From the NCBI GenBank assembly GCA_003598065.1, contig QZKR01000042.1, positions 27,344-91,343 of the forward strand: a DNA stretch of 64,000 nt, read 5' to 3'. This DNA comes from Myxococcales bacterium (GTDB lineage: Bacteria; Myxococcota_A; SURF-8). A model generated the notes under the pieces. The model made no database searches. It had not been told where the DNA came from and was given only the letters and a program-made list of their open reading frames with translations. Within the stretch, counting starts at the first letter, position 1; each line of letters starts with the position of its first letter. This document shows, one piece after another, positions 35,220-44,300 of the stretch. Made by a program: the position numbers and the translations under genes.

Positions 35220-36665
35220 ATGAGGATCATTTGCCTGTTCCTGCTCGTCTTCCTGTTGCTGGGCAACGGAAGCGTCTCAGCCCAGGAGGCGGCGCATCCA
35301 GATCAAGAGCCCTTGGCGGTAGCCGTGCCGCCAATCCGCATCACCAGCGAGACGCTCAAGAAACGCAGGGATCTCGACGTCGAGGCGCTCACCAACATCG
35401 CCGCCAAGGAGGCGCAGGAGACGGGCGGCTTCCGCGCTATCAGCTACGAGGATGTGCGCGCCGTGCTCGATGTCCGCGAGAAGCAGGACCTGCTCGGCTG
35501 CGACAGCCAGGAATGCCTGGTCGAGATCGGCGACCTGCTGGACACGGATTTCCTGCTCTCCCTGAGCCTGGGACAGGTGGGCGACACCTACGTGGCCAAC
35601 GGCGTCCTGATGGATCTGCGCACGCGCCAGGTTGTCCGCCGCGAAGCCGAGGAAGCGCCCTTCGAGCGCTTGATCCGCGAGGTGGTGCGGCTGGTGGTCT
35701 GCAAAATGGTGACCGGGCCGGAAACCGGGCCGCGGGGTACGCAGACGGACGAGAAAATCTGCCCGATTCCCCAACTGACGAAGGAGGAACAGGCCGCCCT
35801 CGAAGAGCGCCGCTCCGAGCGCGACGCCAGGGGGCGTGAGCGCCTGGCCGTGGCCGACGTGCGCTATACCGGCGAGGGCGGGATCGACACCAAGGCCTTG
35901 ACCGGCCTGGTGGGCAGCACCATCGAAAGCCTGGGGCGTTATGGCACCATTACGCAGAACGATGTCGCCAAGATGCTCGATTTGAAGCAGCAGCAGCAGC
36001 TTGTCGGTTGCGAAAGCAAGCAGTGCATCGTGGAGGTGGGCGCGGCATTGGGCGCAAAATACATGGTCACCTGCGATATCGGCTTGGTGGAGGGAACCCA
36101 CGTGGTGACCGCCACGCTGATCAACGTGCCCGATTCGGCCGTGGACAACCGCGTATCCGTGCTTGCGGCTGATGAGGCGCAGGTCCTAGAAGCCGTGCGC
36201 GTGGCCACGCTCAATCTGTTCGGCGCAAACAAGGAACTCACACCGGCCATCGAAAAGCGGGATGAGCTTCCCACCAAGTTCTACCGCTATGGCAAGTGGG
36301 GATTCTTGGCGGGAGGTGTGGCGGTCACGCTCGGCGTAGGCATGGGGGGTTCCCTGCTTGCCGTGGACGCCCGCGACAAAGCCGACAGCGCGGATACGCC
36401 ATCCAAAGTCAATCGGAACCTGGAAAACATCGACAAGTACAACGACATGGCGCTGGCCGGCTACATCATCGGCGGCGCGCTGGTTGGCACGGCCGTGGTC
36501 TTTTTCGTGCTGGACGCCGTGCAGACTCCTTCAGGCTACGAGGAGCCGCCGCCGGAAGAAAGCGAGAATCCGGGGCAGGGAGAATCGGGGAACGAAAGCA
36601 CGCCCGCCGTGGGGTTGGGTACGGACGGCAAGGACTGGGTTGTCCAGGTCGGATGGCGTTGGTAG
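35220..36665 (+). CDS. Exported protein with two FlgO/TolB-N-like domains and a C-terminal membrane hairpin
   Basis: 481 aa. Signal peptide to about residue 22 (GSVSAQ). Two copies of a roughly 140-residue domain follow (about 30-165 and 205-345). Each contains a SYEDVRAVLDVREKQDLLGC-like helix, a CDSQECLVEIGDLL or CESKQCIVEVGAAL stretch with paired cysteines, and a GDTYVANGVLMDLRT-like strand, as in FlgO/TolB-N-type domains of deltaproteobacteria. The C-terminal third has two hydrophobic segments (about 358-378 and 405-430) and ends with a WVVQVGWRW strand. The same domain and hairpin occur in the caspase-like protein at 47238-49553. Likely a periplasmic/outer-membrane accessory of this surface-protein operon. 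Exact role unknown. Confidence 0.7.
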   Translation: MRIICLFLLVFLLLGNGSVSAQEAAHPDQEPLAVAVPPIRITSETLKKRRDLDVEALTNIAAKEAQETGGFRAISYEDVRAVLDVREKQDLLGCDSQECLVEIGDLLDTDFLLSLSLGQVGDTYVANGVLMDLRTRQVVRREAEEAPFERLIREVVRLVVCKMVTGPETGPRGTQTDEKICPIPQLTKEEQAALEERRSERDARGRERLAVADVRYTGEGGIDTKALTGLVGSTIESLGRYGTITQNDVAKMLDLKQQQQLVGCESKQCIVEVGAALGAKYMVTCDIGLVEGTHVVTATLINVPDSAVDNRVSVLAADEAQVLEAVRVATLNLFGANKELTPAIEKRDELPTKFYRYGKWGFLAGGVAVTLGVGMGGSLLAVDARDKADSADTPSKVNRNLENIDKYNDMALAGYIIGGALVGTAVVFFVLDAVQTPSGYEEPPPEESENPGQGESGNESTPAVGLGTDGKDWVVQVGWRW

Positions 36666-36675
36666 GAAGTGCGAC

Positions 36676-38310
36676 ATGAAGACAGCTATGTATGCACTCG
36701 TGCTGATCCTCCTCGCCGGCTTGTCTTCCTGCGTCGCCAAACCGCTGGGGGAAGGCGAACCGTGCAACAAACACGGTCTTTGCGCTGAAGGACTGGTATG
36801 CAATGCCGTCGCCAATATCTGCGAAGCGGCGCAGAGTCTTTATTGCAGGCCAGGCGACACGCGGGGATGCGGTACGAGCGAGGGCGAGTGCATGTCGGGC
36901 GTGCAGGCATGCGATACAGACGGGACTTGGGGCGGCTGCGGCGGAAGCGGTTACGTAGGTCCGGAGGAAGAAGACTGCGATGGCCTGGACAACGACTGCG
37001 ACGGCCGGACGGACGAGGTTGAAGAACTGAGGGCTCCCACCTGTTCGCTGACCGAAGGCGTATGCAGAGGGTCCATACAAAGCTGTGGCGGCGACAAAGG
37101 TTGGCAAGACTGCACGCAGGATGCCTATGCCGACCATGCCACAAGCAATGGTAAGGTCTACGAAGCGGCAGAAACCCTGTGCGATGGCCTGGATAACGAC
37201 TGCGACGGATTCACCGACGAGATGGAACACATGCAGCCGCCCGAGTGCGAAAACCAGCGGGGCGTTTGCGCCGGAGCCATAATGATATGTGCCGGAACCG
37301 GTGGATGGGCGGCTTGCACGGCGTCTGAATACGATGCCCATGACGGCAACTATGAAAGCCTGGAGACTCTTTGCGACAGACAAGATAACGACTGCGACGG
37401 CGAAACCGATGAAATCACGGCGAACAGCGTCGAGCATTGCGGGGAATGCGGCAATCCCTGCACGGGCAGCTATACGGAATGCGTCGGGGGATTTTGTCAT
37501 AATCCCGACGGCGATTCCGTCCATTGCGGTTATTCGAAAGGAAGCAAGGACCGAGGCGAGATGTGTTTCGTGGCCGGTGGAATCTTCACTGTCGGTTGCA
37601 GCAACGGAGATCAGGATTGTCCGGAAGAAAGCCAGCCCGCTCACGACGTGACGCTGTCCGCCTATTACATCGACAGACACGAAGTGACCAACCGTCAGTA
37701 TAAAACGTACCTGGACGACAACCCTGATTCGCCGGCGCCTGCATGCAGCAACGGCTCGTCAGTGTGGAACGAAACTTCACGCAATTACACTGCCGGAGTG
37801 GGCGAGCAGCCGGTGGTGTGCGTCACGCACGAGCAGACCCTTGCCTACTGCACATGGGCGGGAAAGTCCCTGCCTACCGAAGCGCAGTGGGAGGCGGCCG
37901 CTCGCGGCCTGGGTAGCGCAACATATCCTTGGGGAGAAGACGCTCCCTCTTGCGACGTGGCGGTTATGAACAACGATGTGGACGCCTGCGGCGAGGAGGG
38001 CGCGGATTCGGTGCTGGATGTTTGCTCGCGGCCGGTGGAGCATAACGGCAATCCTTACGACCTGTGCGACATGGGCGGCAACGCTTGGGAGTGGGTGGCC
38101 GACTGGTATGCCCCTTACACGGCTGATCTCCAGGCGGATCCGTCAGGCCCGGAAAGCGGCGACTACCGCATCTGGCGCGGGGGGGCATGGAACGAGAGCG
38201 CTCCCAGGAACTTCACTGGCTTTTTCCGCCGGCCCGCCCCGGCCGACGCCGCTACCACGACCAACGGGTTCCGCTGCGCTATATTTCCAGTGCAGATTGA
38301 AATTCGCTGA
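36676..38310 (+). CDS. MopE-motif/FGE-fold lipoprotein
   Basis: 544 aa from ATG 36676, with AGGAAG upstream; the open frame extends back into the previous gene and is not used. Lipidated Cys19 (LLAGLSSC). A Cys-rich region follows with three MopE-type motifs (CDGLDNDCDGRTDE, CDGLDNDCDGFTDE, CDRQDNDCDGETDE), which are seen in exported metal-binding proteins of myxobacteria and methanotrophs. The C-terminal half (about 295-540) is an FGE-sulfatase fold (YIDRHEVTNRQYKTYL, LPTEAQWEAAARG, DMGGNAWEWVADW, RGGAWNE...NGFRCAI). The FGE cysteine pair is absent, so binding rather than catalysis is likely. Last gene of the plus-strand run; it converges with the 2932-aa lipoprotein gene 49 bases on. Confidence 0.8.
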   Translation: MKTAMYALVLILLAGLSSCVAKPLGEGEPCNKHGLCAEGLVCNAVANICEAAQSLYCRPGDTRGCGTSEGECMSGVQACDTDGTWGGCGGSGYVGPEEEDCDGLDNDCDGRTDEVEELRAPTCSLTEGVCRGSIQSCGGDKGWQDCTQDAYADHATSNGKVYEAAETLCDGLDNDCDGFTDEMEHMQPPECENQRGVCAGAIMICAGTGGWAACTASEYDAHDGNYESLETLCDRQDNDCDGETDEITANSVEHCGECGNPCTGSYTECVGGFCHNPDGDSVHCGYSKGSKDRGEMCFVAGGIFTVGCSNGDQDCPEESQPAHDVTLSAYYIDRHEVTNRQYKTYLDDNPDSPAPACSNGSSVWNETSRNYTAGVGEQPVVCVTHEQTLAYCTWAGKSLPTEAQWEAAARGLGSATYPWGEDAPSCDVAVMNNDVDACGEEGADSVLDVCSRPVEHNGNPYDLCDMGGNAWEWVADWYAPYTADLQADPSGPESGDYRIWRGGAWNESAPRNFTGFFRRPAPADAATTTNGFRCAIFPVQIEIR

Positions 38311-38358
38311 GGCGAATCTATCGGCACTTGGATGTTGCTCCCTTCCCAGAAAAATGGG

Positions 38359-41300
38359 CTATTGCCCGATCGTCCGCACGAGGCGGAAGCCGAAGCTGGC
38401 ATAGCGACTGCCAGGTGAGAAGTTGCCGCGAAACGCCGAACGGCAGATCTGCGCATAGTGGCTCCAGTGACCGCCGCGTAAGACGCGGTTCGGGCCAGAT
38501 GTCGCTCCCGTCGGGTCGGTGCTCGTCCCAGGATATGTCCCGTACCAATCCCATGCCCATTCATGCACATTTCCGCTCAAGTCATACAACCCCCAAGCGT
38601 TTGCCGCCTTGCCACCTGCCGGATGCGTGTTGTTCGTGTTCCCGCAGTACCACCCGATCGCGTTCAGATTCGCATCCTCCGGTGTACAGTCTGTATACGT
38701 GATACCTCCATTGTAGAAAGCCGTCGTGCTCCCAGCCCGTGCCGCATACTCCCACTCCGATTCCGTTGGCAATCGATAGCCTTGACAGTCCTGGGGTTTG
38801 CTTACTCCGTTCAACGTCACCGACGTACAGGTGTATGTCTCGCTTTCACAAGTAGACATATTTGCCGCGCAACCACCCCCGATCGTCCCCGTGCATCCGC
38901 TCAGCACATAACACGGCGTCAAACCCGCCTGCATCGAAAGCTCGTTCGCATACGCCAGCGCCTCATACCAGTCCACCCGCTCAACAGGGCAGTTTGTACC
39001 GCAGTCCGCCCCATCCGCGCTTGGACCGAACCAACTCGGATTATTGCCGAAGGCCGCGAACCACTCTCCCTGCGTCACCTCATATGGCATCATCTCAAAG
39101 TCATACGTGAGCGTGACGTGATGTAGCGTCTCGTTGGTGCTCCGACCCAATTCAGCCGTACAACTGCCTGTATACCCTGCCGGCCCTGGGCAGCCTTCCG
39201 GCGAGCCCATCCAGAACGAGCCTGCATCGATGCGCACCCAACCATCGCACAGGTCGCCCAAGCCGTTTCCGTCCGCATCGCTCTGGTCGGGGTTGGCGGC
39301 GAAGGGACAGTTGTCGTCGCACAGAAACGCTGGTGCGTCGGCCGCCGTGCAGGGATTGTCGCCGCAGGCAAAAGAACCGTCGCCGTCATCGGGGACGCCA
39401 TCGCCGTCGTTGTCCAGGGGAGAGGTCCCATCCTGTTCGGTCAGCGTGCCTAATGACCAAGACGCCAACGGGTAATGCAGGAACTCGTCGGGCTCAAGCG
39501 CACGACTCATGACGCGGGTAGAGTCGATGCGGCCGTTGAAATGTTGGCTGGACAAGCGGTGTGAACCGATGTACAAGGGCAGTCCAGCCCCGCTGATACC
39601 ACCGCTATTCTCGGCTATCATTGCTTGTTTGGAGTAGCTTACCCACATCGACATCCCGGCATGACCAAAGAGGAACTGTACCGGATAGAATTGATCCTTA
39701 CTCCATGTTCCTCCGTTGCTGAAGATGTCGTAGGAGGTGGAGTTAGACAGAGCGTCAATCCTGAAATTTAGTTTTGCTTGCGTTCCAATGCCCACATAAT
39801 AATCATTCCACCAGCCAGGCTCTTCTTTTGACAATATCATTCCGTCGGAAGGCTGCACACCGTTGATGTCGTTACCTGGTTGAAATACCAGTTCAATGGA
39901 CCCATCATCAACGTGCAATTCCTCGGAATCGGCAATCTCCACGTCGCCATGCGAGGCATCGTATTTCAAAGCCGTCCCCTCGGTCCCGCTCACCCAAATC
40001 GGCATGCCAGAACCGACAACCATTAGAGAACCGTTGTTTTTGTTCACGCTGCTATCCACCGCCAACGCCCCGCTCCCCTCGTTGAAGCGCCACCAGCCGG
40101 CATATCCCGTAGCGGGAGAGAGCAGGCCGTAATGCTCGGTGGTTCCATCCAGGGCGGTAAGAATGGGAAGCCGTTGAACGGCCGAGGCGTTTTTCCAATT
40201 CAGATAGTAGGTCAGCCAAGGATAGGAACCGGATGGGTTCGGCTCCGTGCTGGCGAAGAAGCGCACCGTCGGCACGCCCGGATTGGCTCGGCGGTAGATG
40301 TACTCGGGCGACTTGGCGACGGAGTGGATAAGGACGTCGTCGATTTTGCCTTGCAGCAGCTCGGCGCCAGGAGCGGCCTGGCAGTCGGCTCCAAGACAGA
40401 GCCGCGACGTCACGTCGACATTGGAAAAAGACGGACTCGCCGGAGAATTCGGATTTTCAAGGCCATCGATGTACACACGAACATGAGAGGAATTGACGGA
40501 AAGGTATTCATACACGAAGGCCACATGGTGCCAAACTTTCAGCGATAGCGGCGCATCCGTGATCACCATGCCGCCGCCGCCGCTACCGGTATCCGGATCG
40601 GCCCAGGCGCGCACCGTACCATCGGGAAGGATGCCGATCTCGTAGCCTCCGTCGCCGTCGTCGTGCGAAATCACGTTCGCTTCCACCGGCCCAGGAGGCA
40701 GGGCATATAAATAAACCCAGGTCTCCACCGTCAGCGAACCCACCCCCGGATTGGGAGCATGGTCTTCATCCAAATAGAGGTATCCGCCATCGAAGGAAGC
40801 CGCTTGCAACGCTTGTCCAAATCGCTCCTTCTCAAAGGTATATTGGCCGCTGGACTGTAGGTCGCGACCGCCGGAGGCAGTATCTTCCAAATTCCCATCC
40901 AGCTTCCAATAGGCGACCACTCCGCACAAATCTTCCCGGTCGGCGATGTGGGGGATCTGGTTGATGGGAGTCGAATTGTACTCGGTGGGGCAAGGCGTAT
41001 CGCTGTGCGGACGGGGACCGAGAATTTCATATGGGACAAGATGCTCGGTCGTCGCGCCCGAAATCGTGGCGCTCTTCTCGGTCACGCGGATATCATCGAA
41101 GTCGGCTTGCGCGCCGGGGCTCGTAAGGGCGCCATACGGCGCATTTGATTCGTAGTAGGCTCTGATTTCGTCGGGCGAGAGGGCACGGTAGAGGAGAAGG
41201 ACGTCGTCGATGGAACCGTTAAAAGGTGATGGTGTCCCTTCAAAATATCCAATCCCAAAGCACAAATCGTGATCTGTCGACGAAATACTTCCCGAACCAA

Positions 41301-44300
41301 ATCCGCCGGAGCTTTCGAACTTCCCGTTAACCCACAATTCAACATTTCCCGCGGCCTTGCGTCCCAAAATAAAGTACCATTGGTTTGCAGTAAAAGTAGT
41401 TAAGCTCCAATCTCCCCTGTAAAATCCATCATTAAGTGGACCGCCAGTAAGACTTCCGTCGCGACCGCCAAATATCATTTTACCTTCGCTTGACATTGTA
41501 AATTCCCACCCATGCCCACCATAATGTGCGACTGGATCACATTTCTCTATCTCAGAAGCTTTCATCCAAAATGAAACTGTGAAGTCGCCGGTTCCAAACT
41601 GAATGGTACTATTATTCGGAACGCAAACCGCATCATCAACGCCGTCAAAGGAAATCGCTCCAAGTTCATCTTCAAATGCTCCAAAGCTGTTACTTGGCGA
41701 CCCTATCACCATCCCATTATTCCCATTCCCCGAATAATCCAGTGCCTGACCGCCATCTAATTTCCAGTACCCCGCGATCGAATCGTCAAGAATGCCGTTA
41801 GCCAACGGGATTTCCATCGGCTCCTGCGTTCGCCGCCACGTCGAACCGGCCCCACCCTGAGACAGAGTGATTGTCCGCTTGGCCAGATAATTGGTTCCGC
41901 TCCATGCCGAACACATTGTCGCATCGTTGTCGGGGTTCCAGACCGTCGGGCACGTATCGCTAGCCGAAAGCACATCGTGATCGAAATCCTGCGCCTGACC
42001 CGCGCATACGCCGCCCGCCGTGCAGATGTCCGATGTCGTTACGATGTTCCCGTCATCGCAGGATTCGCCGGAAGAAAGAACGGTCCAGTCCTGCCAGTTG
42101 GAAGCGTGGACGCATTTCTGGCAGGAACCGTTGCCGGTTGCGGCTTGCAGAGCCCCTTCCGAAACGCAGGCGCTCGAGATTAAGCATCCGGCGGTTGTGC
42201 CAATGGCCACACAGTTCCCGTCAGAGCAACCGGTATTCGTACAGGCATAAGCGTCCGAACAAATGTTGGCATTGTCATTGGGATAGGAGCACACACCACT
42301 CTGGCATACGTTATCCGTGCATGGATTGCCGTCGTCGGAGATCGCGCAAACGGCTCCGTCGTCGTTGGTCCAGGCGGTCTGGCTTGCCGCCGGATCGCAG
42401 ACAACGCAGCCATCCGAGTCCAGCAACTCCCCTTCATCGTAGCAGATGCCCGCTATGAGACAGGTTTGCGCGGTCAGCACATCATGGGCGCAAACGCCTG
42501 AACTGTTGCAGAGATCTTGAGTGCAGGTTTTGCCATCGTCCGTGCAGGTCTCTCCTTGATGGGCGGCGAGATCGTGGTAACACTGATGCGTCGCCGTGCT
42601 GCATGCGGGTTCGGAGCATTCCATGCCATCATCGACCAAATCGGCGCAGCCGGCGGCGCTCACGCAGTCCACGCAATCGCCGGCCAGGCATTGGTCCAGC
42701 GTGCCGCAGGCGCTCTCGTCGGGCTTCTTGGCGTCGGTCGGACACTGATCAGAGGCATTGCAATACTCTGGTAGATCGCACTCGTTCGCGGCGGCGCGGC
42801 AGAGCGTGCCGGAGGGGCAGATGCACTGCCCGTTGGCGTCGCACGTCAAGCCATCCTCGCATGTCCCGCAGGTTCCCCCGCAGCCGTCGTCGCCGCATTC
42901 TTTGCCGGAACAGGAGGGCACACAAGGAGCCCAGTTATAGAAACTCACGTTATCTATCCAGCCGATTCCGGAACCACTGCCGATTCGAAGGTTGTATGGC
43001 GGATTGACTCCCGACCGCAACGGCCCCCAACCCGGAGTAAGAACGTCATCCAGATAAAGCCAAGCGTAGCGTTGATCGGCATCGACGATTAGATCAATTT
43101 TGTACCACCAGTTGTAATAAATCGGAACGATCGGATCGGTAGATAAGCCGCCTAATGCGTCACTTCTCATTTCTCCGTAACCCAGTTCACCATAGCACGC
43201 ATTACCGCCGGATCCGTCCAACGCTAAAATGATTTCTCCGACATGGCAACTAGTGCCGCTTTCGTTGCTTCCGGAAGCCTGCAAATACGCCGATAGTCTG
43301 AAAACTCCGGTGGAAGGCACGGAACAGCTAGAGTTGTCGAACTCTGCGGCCGTGCAGCCGGAGCTTGCTCCGGAAACCTGCAATGCTCTCTGCGACCCTC
43401 CGAACGCCGGGCTGCCGACAATTTTATTCCTTTCGGGATGTGATGCAGCCTCATACCCAGCCGTCCAATCCGACGGATATTGACCGACCGTTTCCTCTTC
43501 AAAATCATAACTACACGTTTGTATCCAATTCTGTATACTCAATGAATATGGGCACGAATCCACGCAGCGCCCAAAACTGCACGCTTTCGAAGCATCGCAA
43601 TCCCCGCAACTCCCACCGCAGCCGTCGTCGCCGCATTCTTTGCCGAAGCAATCGGGAGTACAAGACCGCACACAACGGACATCAAGACGGCTGGCTTTAT
43701 AATGATAATGCACATTACCTGTACCAGAATGAATTAACCACGCGATGGTCCCATAATCCAGTGCTGTCGTTGAGGACCAGTAGTCGCATAGGGCGTCTGG
43801 CTGTTCTGGAGGATTAAGACACGGTTCCACCAACTCCGGAGGCAAATACATTCCTTCCTGGCCAGGGCCGTTAAACTCGGAACAGCCCCCGCAGGAGTCA
43901 TCCCGGCATGACCACTCCAGGCACTCTCCGTCAGCAACATTGCAGCTCCCGCCCGTCTGCACCGCCGGACAGCCACGAATCATTGTTCGCCATTCCGAGA
44001 TTGTCGGCAGCCGCCAACCGGTCCCTGAGAGATTCAGATTTTGGCAGTGCGTGATTGCATCATTCCACTCAATCGCCCAGCCCGTTGGTTCCTGTTGCCA
44101 TTGTAAGCCCGTGGTCAGGTCCGTGCAGACACCGCCGGTGCAGAACAATTCGTTATCGACCTCTTGGTCGGTCTCAGTTTCAAATTCTTCATCCCCATCC
44201 GCCATTTCTCCCTGGCACGTCCCCCCTGTTTGGCATTGGTCGTTCTGAGTCGCAACGTTGCCGTCGTCGCAAGGTTCGCCTGAGTCGAGGGTAGTCCAGT

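Noticed and set aside
29308..38310. Annotation of the FGE-fold proteins as active formylglycine-generating enzymes
   Set aside because: The cysteine pair that should follow RGGSW in active FGE is missing in all copies, and no sulfatase substrate gene is present. A binding role fits better.
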